Below are positions 1 to 9,983 of a DNA stretch of 64,000 bases, piece by piece. This DNA is from Miscanthus floridulus (Eukaryota > Streptophyta > Magnoliopsida > Poales > Poaceae). The stretch is from contig NC_089584.1 in NCBI RefSeq assembly GCF_019320115.1, forward strand, positions 108,269,799 to 108,333,798, read 5' to 3'. The notes under the pieces are model-generated. The model saw only the letters and a list, made by a program, of their open reading frames with translations. It was not told the DNA's origin and did no database searches. Within the stretch, counting starts at the first letter, position 1. Each line of letters opens with the position of its first letter. Position numbers and translations under genes: made by a program.

Positions 1-160
1 TATCAAGTTTCTGTTTGGCGTCAGAGCAGTTGATTATCACGTAGCCTGACATAAGCCTCATTACCTAATCCGGAGTTGTTTAATATAATACGGATTAAAA
101 CAGTTTTTTCCCCCTAGAGGAAAGTCTGACATTGGGTTGGGTTTGAATCCTTGGTGTCAG
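1..160 (+). other. Intron sequence of the IQD gene (partial)
   Basis: This AT-rich stretch ends in a clean acceptor (TTGGTGTCAG) just before the first recognisable IQD exon. I see no coding signal in it. In IQD genes a phase-0 intron interrupts the IQ67 domain at this point, so it is most simply the 3' end of that conserved intron. The upstream exons lie outside the window. Confidence 0.6.
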
Positions 161-1090
161 GCTAGGAGAGCGCTTCGAGCTCTCCGGTCACTCGTCAAGA
201 TCCAGGCGTTGGTACGGGGATACCTGGTGAGGAAGCAGGCAGCCATGACGCTGCACAGATTGCAGACGCTCATGCGGCTGCAAGCCGACTCCATCGCCGT
301 CAAGAATGCTTCGTACCGGAAATCCATGGAACAAGAAGTAACCCACATGTCTTTTTTTTTTTTTAAAAAACTTTTTTTTTGAAGACTTATGTGATCCTTT
401 GTCCTGCAGGAGAGGATCTTTGCTCGGGACGTGCAGATGAAGCCGCTGGCGACGCCGGTGCATCGCCGGATGCTGTCTGACAGCACGGACTCCAACTACG
501 AGCGCAGCCCGCGGATCGTGGAGATGGACACTTGCCACCTCCGCTCCCGGTCCTCACGGATCACCAGCAGGTATAACCCGGATCAGTTACCGGAGTATCA
601 CCGCCACGCGGCGCCGACGCCGTCGTGCTCGCCGCTTCCCGGCGGCAAGCAGCAGCAGCCCGCGCGGCTCTCGTTCCAGCGTAGTGCCCGCGATGAGCGC
701 GACCCCCGGGGCTCCAAGACTGCACAGAGCACGCCCCGGTTCGCCTGCCACGACTCATCATCGCCTGCCAAGAGCGTCGAGCACAGCCTGGCCAGCACGC
801 CACGGCGGCGCGCCACGCAGCGGGACCGGGACGAGCTCGTCAGCCCGCGGTACATGGCGGGAACCGCGTCCTCCGCGGCCAGGACGCGGTGCCACAGCGC
901 GCCGAGGCAGCGGCAGACGACCGACGCCGAGCAGGCGCCGACGACGGCGTCGAGGAGGTCGTCGTGCTCGCATGCGCACGGCGGCGGGTTCTGCTTCCAG
1001 TGCTCGGACGTGACCCGGGCGTCAGGCTTCTCCGGGATCAGCTTCGGCGACGAGGTGGCCAGAGACTACTACCTGGACAGCTTTTGGTGA
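161..1090 (+). CDS. IQ67-domain (IQD) calmodulin-binding protein, last two exons, 5' partial
   Basis: Plant IQD proteins bind calmodulin through the IQ67 domain and act as scaffolds at microtubules, plasma membrane or nucleus. Exon 161-337 encodes the IQ67 core ([18 protein letters not shown], then GYLVRKQ), followed by the conserved [13 protein letters not shown] segment. A 72-bp intron (338-409, GT...CTGCAG) contains homopolymer T and A runs. Exon 410-1090 encodes 226 codons ending in TGA at 1088-1090. Both junctions are phase 0, which matches the family's conserved intron within IQ67. The C-terminal part is basic and Ser/Pro-rich, contains SPRYM and SAPRQR, and ends in YYLDSFW, as expected for the DUF4005-type tail. 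About 285 residues are visible. The N-terminus and the first IQ motif are outside the window. No stop or frameshift is seen, so this is probably a live gene. The exact IQD member cannot be assigned. Confidence 0.9.
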
Positions 1091-1622
1091 TCAGGCAACG
1101 TGATGCGAAACTGGTGGGTTGGTGGACTGTTTCTGTTTTAGAATGTAGTAGAAGACGAGTGCACGGAATTGTACATAATCGTAGTGACGCTAAAACATCT
1201 AGCAAGTCATGGAGTGACTGGAAGATTACACGGGACAACAGGACAGCAAGCAGTCTCACAGAAGAGTGTAGTATAGATAGTTGTACACACTTGTTGCTTG
1301 GGTGTTGAAGTGTTCCCATGTGGAGGATGAAGCTAACGGCATTGTGAGGCAGCGATACCGACTATCTAGTTATTAGCAGGTCAGCGCGCAGCTGCGGCTG
1401 ATATTAAAGTCGGCTGAAGTTGTTTTGTTGTGAGAGAAAAATATTGTAGATTCTAGCTGATAAGCTGGCTGAAGCAAACATGCCCAATTTGATACATCTG
1501 ATTATAATAATTAGATTATATGATCAAATTTTGATTGGAACGGAATTGATTATATGATGAATTATTATAATCAAAACTCTTGATTATCATAATTCCATAA
1601 TCCAGGTGAGACCAAATTATAG
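1091..1622 (+). other. 3' UTR and AT-rich spacer downstream of the IQD gene
   Basis: No ORF of note is present. The first few hundred bases are presumably the IQD 3' UTR. Between about 1490 and 1605 the sequence is very AT-rich and self-complementary: ATTATAATAATT near 1500 pairs with AATTATTATAAT near 1560, so it could form a hairpin. It may be a decayed MITE, but no clear target duplication was found. Confidence 0.5.
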
Positions 1623-1812
1623 GGGATTATGGGCGCTGAGAGTCTAACTTGCCCTCCATTAATTATCTAACTTGCCAAATTTCTCATTTTAATCTGCAAA
1701 AGGAGGTCGTGCCCCAGCAAGGCCAATGCCCGGATTTCGACGGATCATTGATCGACATGCAGTAATTTAGGCTAAGTAACCAAAAATAATTTTGCAAAAG
1801 AATTATAGGGGA
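1623..1812. repeat. Left remnant of a duplicated non-coding unit
   Basis: This roughly 190-bp block (GGGCGCTGAG..., AACTTGCCAAATTTCTCA, CAGTAATTTAGGCTAAGTAACC) is matched by the sequence that resumes at 46442. The large gypsy element therefore sits at the boundary of two copies of one tandem unit. The copies are clearly diverged. No coding content was seen. Confidence 0.6.
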
Positions 1813-2041
1813 CTATGTGTCGGTGTTTTGAGTTACCACCGACGAGTAAATTTTCAGTATTACGCGTCTAGCTCGGATGGTATGCTTAGAGGACACGAGG
1901 TTTATACTGGTTCGGGGAGAAAGTCCCTACGTCCAGTTCGTCGCTGTTGCTCGTATTACTAGCATTGAAAGTTTATAGTATAGGTTACAAACGAGCGAGA
2001 GAGGGAGAGGATCCCAAGTCTCTGGTAAAAAGAGTGAGTGG

Positions 2042-4381
2042 TAGGGATGAAAACGGGACAGAAAATTCCCATCCCGACCGACATCGTATACCGCATTAAC
2101 CGATCGCATACCGTTTTTGCATGAAAAACAGGAAACGGGGAAAATACGGGAATTTACGGCGGGAACAGGAACGAAATCAGGGAAGGGGTTTTCCCGACCG
2201 TATTCATGGTTCCCGTATTCGTCTGAGAATATTACCAGTGGTATTCACTTATTTTGTACACCTATACCTCATATTCAGCCCACATCAACATGTAGCCCAG
2301 GTAACTCCCGCGCGGCCGCGCCACTGGCCCAGCCCAGTAGGCACTCCCCGTCCGTCCTCGCGCGGTCGAACAAAACCGGCGCCATCGCGGCATCGCCAAA
2401 CCCTAACTATCTGTCCCCGACTCGTTCACGCGAATCACGCCGCATCTAGGCTCCAGACGTCGGTGCGCCGCCTCCAGGGTCCGCCTCTAGGCGCAGGCGA
2501 CGCCTCGGCTCAGCCTCCAGGCTCCCGCGACCACATTCCCAGCCGGCCAGACCCTCGGTGCCCCACCTCCGCCTCGCCCCATCGTGCGCCCTCCGGCCTC
2601 TGCCCCGCTAGTCGTCCTCCTCCGCCCCCACCGCCGGCCCCAGCCGGCCAGACCCCCTGCGGACCAATGACGTCGTCGACTGGGGGGTCCTGCCGCCTCT
2701 GCTACTGGCTCGTTAGGATCCAAGCGCCGGCTCATCCTGGAGCCGTCACTACCGGTGGTGGTGCATAGCACCACGCTTCCTACTCCAACTCCAACCCCTG
2801 GTAAACTAAATCACCCAACACAGTTCAAGAGATCTTATGTGATTTGAGAAGATGGGTGTTTCTGCCGATGGAAGCGGAGTGGGCTGTAGTCGTTTGTTGT
2901 TTGCTGCCATCTTAGATGCCCCTTCGACACAAGGTGGGAGTTATATTTTTAGGTTTCTGGCGAGACAAACATGGAGAATTTTGGTGCTCAGTTTCTCTAT
3001 TGCGTTCCAGCTGTTTTAACGCACATTTGGGTAACAGCGGGAGCAGAGTGCTTATTTAAAGCGTACACGGTTACAATATTCTTAAGTAGTCAAGTTTGTG
3101 CATAGGCAGGGCATCTTCCATGTTATCTGCATGTCTTCAACCACTGAACTTCTGTGTTATATAGAGCTGTGTATTGCTACTGCTAGTGTGCGAACGTAGG
3201 CTAGATACAAACCAATGTATGCTAGGTTAATGAAGAAATTACAAATGCTAATTGTTTGTCCGATTCAAAGTGAATGCCATTTGGGACATTGACATGGTTG
3301 ATAAGGTGGATCTTTGATAATGAGCTCAATTTTATTATTTGTGAACCTGGTGCTACTTATTTGCATGTCAGAATTTTCTTTGGCTTACTGCAAATAAAAA
3401 GTTTGTCACTGAAGAAGGGGGTATTTTCAATAATAAGAGAAAATTAATGCAGTTTTTGGTTTGCCAAGATTTTTTGTTTTTGTTAAGTGTTTTAGTGCCT
3501 ACTGTTTACTGTAACTGCAAATACCATTTTAAAACCTGAAATGAAACTAAGTCAGATGGTGTGATAATTTTTCATGGATAATGATTGCCACTCTATTCCA
3601 GCAGCAGCTCAAAGTGGAAAATGATGGGAAGAAAGACATCACTGTTGTGGTACCGTATAGGTATGATGAAGAGGCTAGCTTGAGAAAGTTTTACCTGGCA
3701 ATAGTCATGCATGAGTACCCATTTAATATATCCGAGCATGAGTATTTTGTTGAGTTCATCAAATCCCTACTTCCTACCTTTCCAATCAGATCTCGGGTTA
3801 CCATTAGGAAGAAAATTATTAATAGGTTCTTAGCTGAAAAGGATAGGTTGTATGACTACTTCAAATCTGTTTATTGCCGGTTTAGTGCCACCATGGACAT
3901 GTGGACTTCAAATCAGAACAAGTCATACATGTGTGTCACTATACATTGGATAGATGACAATTGGTCTATCTAGTAAAGGATTATGAACTTTGTGCATGTA
4001 GAGGGCTGTCATACTGGTACAAAGTTGTCAGAGACATTTACTGAACTTATGGTTAAGTGGTATATTGACAAGAGAATGTTTGCTCTGACCTTATCTGTGT
4101 ATTGTTCATTTGTTGGAATATGGATTATGCATGGTTGCAATTGTTGCGTTGACCTAACTGTTTTAAGTGGTTACATGTATCAATGTTCCCATTTTGTGTT
4201 ATCGATTCCCAATCGTAATCCACATCTTCCCGATCGAAATATTTCATTCCCGATATCCTGTAATATCAAATTTGTTTTCCTCTCCTGCTTTCCTGTTCCC
4301 GCTACCATTTCCGACCAAAAAATACAGGAGTAGGAATGGTTAAGGTGTTTTCCTGACCGTTCCCGACCGCTTTGATCCCTA
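2042..4381 (+). mobile_element. Ac-like hAT DNA transposon, internally deleted
   Basis: The terminal inverted repeats TAGGGATGAAAACGG (left) and TAGGGATCAAAGCGG (right, read inward) closely resemble the ends of maize Ac. A perfect 8-bp duplication GTGAGTGG flanks it (2034-2041 and 4382-4389). The unoccupied site is visible in the right LTR at 30386-30393, which proves insertion into the LTR. Subterminal regions carry many CCCGACCG and TTCCCG motifs. A GC-rich block (2300-2770) sits where a leader exon would be and has no recognised product. The element is 2340 bp, too short for an autonomous Ac-type element, and holds only part of a transposase. Confidence 0.92.
3602..4103 (+). pseudogene. 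hAT (Ac-type) transposase fragment
   Basis: After an acceptor-like CTATTCCAG, the frame encodes a recognisable N-central portion of an Ac-family transposase: LRKFYLAIVMHEYPFN, EHEYFVEFIKSLLPTFP, CRFSATMDMWTSNQNK and YMCVTIHWIDDNW. Two adjacent stops (TAG TAA at 3972-3977) interrupt it, then the same frame resumes (MNFVHVEGCHTGTKL) to about 4103. The BED zinc finger upstream, most of the RNase H-like catalytic core and the C-terminal hAT dimerisation region are absent. It cannot encode an active enzyme. The element could only have moved using transposase supplied from elsewhere, or it decayed after insertion. Confidence 0.88.
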
Positions 4382-4939
4382 GTGAGTGGGTGCTGAGAGC
4401 TCGATCGCTGCTCGGCTTTGCGTTCGTGTCATGCTCTTGTGCGGATCTATATCGAATCTTGATGGGTCGATCGGTTTGGGATCCCCTTCATGGGCACCCT
4501 ACTTTCCCTTTTATAGGCCAAGGGAAAGCGTGGGTTCTAGCGGCGGAAAAGGAGAAGAACGAGAGAGAGGAAGGCCTCTAGGACCGTTGGGTCCTTCTTC
4601 TCCTTCATGTGGGTCTTGCCAACCCTGTAGATGTCAATAGGGATGGCTCCACGTCGTGGTCCTGTCTGTCTCTAGCGCCATGCGCAGGCGTCATCCACCA
4701 GTCATGGCGCTCCACTCCATCCTGGCAGACATCATGGTGAACTGACGCACCTATCAATGTTTGTACGAGGGTTAGGCAGAACAGCATCGGTACGCCCGAT
4801 GCTATTCTTGATGTGAATCCTCAGGTATGGCCTATCATGGCCACAGGTTACATCGGGGCATGCCGATCTCTTCCTTGGTGTCAGAGTTTTAACCTAGGCC
4901 CATACGCTTGGACCTAGAGTGGTTGGTGGTGGTATAGGT

Positions 4940-5250
4940 CTTGGTTGGGCGAGATAGAGCCCGCACCCAAGGGATCTAGTGAGGTAGAGCCTGCGGTCTT
5001 GGGGTCGGGCGAGGCAGAGCACAAACCCAAGGGTCTGGCGAGGCAGAGCCTACGGTCTCAGGGTCGGGTGAGACAGAGATCATGGCCTCGGGGTCAGGCG
5101 AGGCAGAGATCACAGCCTCGGGGTCGGGCAAGGCAGAGCCCACCCCCAAAGGTTGGGCGAGACGGATATCATGGCCTCGGGGTTGGGCTAGGCGGAGCCC
5201 GCCCCCGGAGGTCGGGTGAGGCGGAGCTCGTGCACCTAGGGGTCGGTTGG
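4940..5250. repeat. Variable-number tandem repeat inside the gypsy LTR (left copy)
   Basis: Diverged units of roughly 40-45 bp share the core GGTCGGGCGAGGCAGAGCC and alternate with CATGGCCTCGG or CACCCCCAAAGG. The same array appears in the nested solo LTR (about 31730-32310) with more units and in the right LTR (32430-32587 plus 46291-46330) with fewer. Confidence 0.75.
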
Positions 5251-5341
5251 AGCTGTAGGCGCACTCCTAACTGCTCGGTTGAATTAATGTTGATGACCAT
5301 TAGCTCCTCCTCTTTGGGTACCCTAGTATTGGTTCCCGATA

Positions 5342-5365
5342 GTAGCCCCCGAGCCTATGGAGGAG
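5342..5365 (-). other. Polypurine tract of the gypsy element
   Basis: Read on the minus strand the sequence is GGCTCGGGGGCTAC directly followed by the LTR start (TATCGGGAACC, a mutated TGTCGGGGACC). A G-rich tract at this position is where plus-strand DNA synthesis would be primed, and it fixes the minus-strand orientation. Confidence 0.7.
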
Positions 5366-6400
5366 AAGAATACTCATTCGGTGGCTAATCCGAACAGGAG
5401 GACTCTGAGGGCCATGGCCTTTTCTTGTCACCCACGGCATGTCCTATGGACAATGACTCCCTTTCGTCATGATCGAGCCTCTCAGGGGTATAGCCATGAG
5501 ATTTGGTTGGTTAGAAAAGGTCTTTCCTGATTTCGACCACTACGGAGGTCTATCATTCTAGGACCATGCATTCGGTCTCCTTACGAGTACAACTTTCCTC
5601 GAGCCCCCGTACGTAGCAGGGGTCTGATCGAGGGTCAGCTCATCTTCATGATCGTATTCCCACAAGCGTTTTTTCTAATAAAAATGGAGGGGCTGAGCCA
5701 TGCCATGATTTTCCTCTATGGACGAGCCATGGTGCTCGGTGAGTTGTTAATGGGCTACTTCAAGTGGGGCCTCGGCATCCCATTCGCGGGGTCCAGTTGG
5801 GTCAGCTGGTGACCGACTCTAGATTCTCAGTGGTCAATCCATATAGTTCTCAGGTCCGTTCGATCGGTCCCGAGGGCTCTACTTGTCTTTGAGGAAAAAC
5901 CATGGATCGAATCCACCCGAGGCTCGAACGTGGGCGGCCCACGAGGCTCATGCGCCTAGGTACTAGCCGCTAGTGGGCCCATCCCTTTACACCCCTCACT
6001 CTAAAAGTGCTCAGAGCAGTTGTCGAACCCGTCGGTGGGCCAACCTTTGAATTCCTTGGCTTAGATGGGCTGTAGGAGCAATTTCAGCTCCGTATCCCTC
6101 TTACCTATGATGGGTCGTGGCCCGTTCAAGGAGGCAAAACGCCCAATGTGTTTTTTTAGGGGACAACCATAGGTTGCGTGCGCACACCCTGCGATGAGAC
6201 GTGGTGATAGGTCATGGTAGGCGCGGAGATCTAGGTGGGTGGTTGGTTTCCTTGCACCCATGGCCCCTGTAAAACCAAAGGGTTGCCCTCTGGGTTTCAT
6301 GCACATGCCTGCACCCTAGCCTTTGCAGCCACACCGCCGCCGCCAACGCTTAGATTTCTTGCCTCCGCATCTTCGCCGCCGTTGAGCTCGCATTTATCCG
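5366..6400. other. Non-coding part of the gypsy 3' region
   Basis: No convincing ORF is present. A block at about 5540-5830 (CATTCGGTCTCCTTA, CAACTTTCCTCGAGCCC, TGGAGGGGCTGAGCCA) recurs on the other side of the antisense ORF at about 10545-10890 and 11150-11370, so the spacer repeat brackets that ORF. Confidence 0.6.
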
Positions 6401-9400
6401 CTCCCACCTTCAATGGATTCGTAGTGCCATTCTAACATCACCTTCCAGCGCATGTAGGGCCTCCTCCATCGTGGTCTTCTCTATGCGCTAACCTCGACCG
6501 AGGAGTGGTTGTTACCTGGTGATGAGGGTTCATCGTCGCCACTCGATAGCTATGTGGTTTTGTTCATCCACTTCCATGAGCGTGGGCTTGCGACCCCAGC
6601 CCACAAATTCCTCTGGGCTACTGCACTTCTACAAGATTGAGCTACAGCATCTCAATCCCAATGGGATCCAACACATGGCGGCGTTTGTCGCATTGTGCAA
6701 AGGATTCCTAAGGATTAGGCCCCACTTTGACTTGCGGAGGTATTTCTTCGTCGTCAGCCTCCAGAGGAAGAGAGAAAAGGGCGGTAGGCAGGAGCTGCAC
6801 GTCCCGATAGGGTGCGCTGGCATCCAACTTTGGAACAATTGGGTCGGCGAGTACCCGTCCATGCGGCTCTTGACGTCCAACAAGGGGTGGCACTCGTAGT
6901 GGTTCTACCTCAAGAACGACGCCACCGTCCCTCTACCGGAGTTCACCTAGCGCCTGATCGAAGAGGCCCCGGAGCTGTGGAGGAAGTGGGGCGTGCCAGA
7001 GAAGGACAAGAAGAAGGTCCAAAACCACATCGCCGCCATCCACATCCTAAAGGAGAACGGCCTAAAAGGGTCAGGCATCATCGGGGCCTACCACATGAGG
7101 AGGGTGGCGCCGTTGATGACGCGCGCGTTCCCGCTATACGCGATGGTGCCCGATGCGTTGTTCGATGGAACGATGCTCACTGAGGGAACGCTCCCCAACT
7201 CCAAGATCACACAACGCATCAAGGAGGCAATGGAGCCTTTGTGGGATGACACGGGTGCCACCCTCGACTTCATCTACCTAGTGCAGGGGCATCCCCTGAT
7301 GTGGCCAGAGCCAGGCTATGTCGTCTTCGTAAGTTTCCTTTCTCCTGCCTTCTCTTCAATTGATTTCTTGACCCTGTGGGACTAACTTTGAGAGGGGTGG
7401 GACCAGCCGAGGGACCTAATCCTCACGGATCACCCGGCTCCGCTACCGAGGGATTTGGCCATGAGGGCGGTGAATCACATCGAGGGTGAGCGGCTGAGGA
7501 AGGTGAAGGAGGACAAGAAGAGGAAGAAGCAATAGAAGCTATAGGCATGAGAACAAGGGGAGGACATCGACAACGATGACGACGACAATGATGGTGATGA
7601 CGATGAGGTGATGGAGGAAGAAGAAATGGTAGCCGATGATATCGAGTGGGACAACCTGGAGAACAAGGATGCGCTGATAGGCATCGGTTCATCCTTACAG
7701 CCGTTGGGACCCTTCCCACCCCATGGAGGGGAGGGTACGTCTAGGGAGCTGATGGAGGTAGGACATACCGTCGGCCTTCCCCAGGAGCCAACAGAGGCGG
7801 GCGGCTCTATCGTCGTGCCCGAGGTGCTAGTGGAGACGGGTGGCCCCGCCGTCATGCCCCAAGAGCCAAGGGGAGCGGGACGTTCCACCAACATGCCCTA
7901 GGAGCTACCTAGGGCAAGCCCCTCTACCCAGTAGCAGGGGGCATGCTCAAAGCGGCCTCGTTCTGACAAGGCGGTACAAGGGTCGGGGGGTTCATCCCCC
8001 AAACGCATCTGCCGCTCGACGGCCTCGAGGTGAGTTATTGATTCCTTTGTTTTTTCCTATTTTAGTCAGATCTCATCGTGACCTGTGTTTTTTGTCCTTT
8101 GCAGCATCGGTGCTCGTTTTGGGCAGGAAGAAGAGCATGGTCCTCCAATTGCGACAGCGGTCGTCGGCTGGTGTCGCGCTCGTTTTGGGCGGGAGCAGCA
8201 CCAGTGTGACCATGTCACCGGTCGGTTGGGCGCCAACCATGGTGGCGCCTATGCCCTTGGTAGGATGGGTGGACACGGGCGTTCAAGGGTCACCTTTGGA
8301 CATCGCGGAGAAGCTGGTGATGGCCGCGATACCACTGCCGATGGCGGGGCGGACGGGGCTATCGACCGTGGCCGGCATGACGCAACCGGTCGTGACCCCA
8401 CCGACATAGATAGAGGTGGCAGCAGCCATGATAGATGGGTCACAGTCGGGCCTGACCACAGCATTGCCCAAGGCATTGGCATGACCTGTGCCAGCGACGG
8501 CCCAAGCGACGATGCCTGACACAGGCTGGACGGTGGGGGACATAGCCGAGGGGTCCCTAGGAGTCATGGTGCTAGGAGAGAGATTCGCGCCCGCACCGCT
8601 GGCCCCTTCCATCGCCGAAGGGGGCGTCCTGGTGGGAATATCACAGCGAGAGGGGTTGGCAGCGCTTGGGGCCAGTGGGGAGTTATCCCTGACCATGATG
8701 TTGGTGGGCAGTGGCTTGCCCATGCAGGGCGAGTCCCTACTCTAGTGGATGAATCTGCAGGATGCGGTGTCGATGCTTTTTACCCTTGACAATGCTGTAG
8801 AGAGCATGGAGCGGGAGATCCTCAATGTAGGGATTGTGTCCGTGCTCGAGGCCCTAGACCACGCCACGGGCGCATTGCGCGACGTTGTTGTTCCCTCCAG
8901 CTAGGTATGGTTTGGTCCTGCTTTTTACCCTTTTCTTCATCTATATACGTTTTCTATCCAAACCATCATCTCCCTGCAATCCCTTATAGCTCGTAGCCGG
9001 GGGAAATCTTGGTTCCTTCATCAACAGAAGGAAACCTAGGACCACCTCATCAAGGAGGCGTGGCTACGCAGGGAGGTGACAGCTCAACTCACCACCGCTA
9101 GCAGAGGGTGGTCGAGCTGACTCCCCTTGCCGAGGAGGCAACCAATCTTCGGTCATGGGTGGACGAGGCCCGTCGAGATGCTGACGAGGCCGAGAAGGCA
9201 TCCAAGGCCCTATCAGCAAGGTCACAGAAGGATGAAGAAGAAGAAGCTAGGGTCAGGAAGGAGCGGGATGAGTTGCTCTAGAAGGACGCCGAAAACCACC
9301 AGTGGATCCTTGACCTTCTGAGTGAGGTTGAGAAAGAAAGGGATCTGAGGCTGGGGGCCGAGGAGAAGCTCATGGCCCTAGAGAAAAGGGCAAGCCTAGA

Positions 9401-9983
9401 TGCTGAGACGGTTGCTCAGCTATGCAAGGAGCGGGATGAGCTAATCCAAACCACGGAGAGGCTCCACTCAGAATGTGGCATGGCTCACCAGGAGCATGAC
9501 TAGGCTTTTTGAAAGCTTGACTAGGCATTTCAAGAGCGTGACTAGGCCTACCAAGAGCATGATGACATGTAGCAGAAAGTTGGCTCCCTCTAGGCTGAGC
9601 TCGAAAGGGAGACAACTCGGAAGCTGGAGGCTAAGAGCGTTTCTACCAGGCTGGCTGTGGATCTCACTAAGGAAAGGAGAAAACTTTAGGCAAAGAGTGT
9701 CGAGCTCGGTATCCTAAGTGTGTCCCTCAAAGTGGTCTAGGATGACCTTGAGGTGGTGCAGTCAGAGGGGACCAGCTCGCTCGTGGCTCGTGCCGTCAAG
9801 ATCACGGCTCGGGTGCGCCAGCTTGAGAGGAATGCCCTTCACGCTAGGGTCAATCGGTCCTTTGCGATTGCTCGTTCTCATTATGGGGACAACATCGATC
9901 TAGAGGTGATGAGCCATGGCTACGCGCCTGGTTATGAAGTCCATGAGCTGGAGATGGAAACCACAGTGGCTCCCCTTTCGTAG
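6400..9983 (+). pseudogene. Antisense accessory ORF of the gypsy element ('putative gypsy type transposon' family), decayed
   Basis: This reading frame runs opposite to gag/pol. The first part (6519-7328) matches the plant 'transposase (putative) gypsy type' family (Pfam PF04195, from memory): HLNPNGIQHMAAFVALC, KGWHS, WRKWGVPEKDKKKVQNH and FPLYAMVPDALFDGTM. Three GT-AG introns are apparent: 7329-7406 (GTAAGT...CCAG), 8030-8104 (GTGAGT...GCAG) and 8905-8989 (GTATGG...ATAG). An acidic segment encoded near 7560-7650 follows the first. The last part (about 9110-9983) is a long coiled coil with repeated EHDxAFQ-type units and ends after GYAPGYEVHELEME. That coiled coil contains eight TAG codons and one TGA but no TAA. 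A frameshift lies near 9108. The function of the family is unknown, and despite its name no catalytic residues of a transposase are evident. Confidence 0.75.

Larger units (their letters stand above)
1818..5341 (-). repeat. Left (3') LTR of the gypsy element, split by a hAT insertion
   Basis: The LTR spans 1818-2041 and 4390-5341, about 1.18 kb without the hAT element. It begins TGTCGGTG and ends with a mutated CCCGATA at 5341. The same landmarks occur in the right LTR: GGTTTATACTGGTTCGGG, CTTTTATAGGCCAAGGGAAA and CCTAGTATTGGT. An internal variable-number repeat lies at 4940-5250. Confidence 0.85.

Noticed and set aside
1480..1620. AT-rich hairpin as a definite MITE
   Set aside because: No target duplication or recognisable terminal repeat could be defined, so it was only mentioned in the spacer entry.
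2121..2768. 215-codon ORF within the hAT element
   Set aside because: Composition is Pro/Arg-rich from a GC-rich leader-like block. It has no hAT domain and overlaps the opposite strand.
4945..5388. 147-codon Gly/Ser/Arg repeat protein
   Set aside because: It is a translation of the LTR tandem repeat. The frame is not kept in the other LTR copies.
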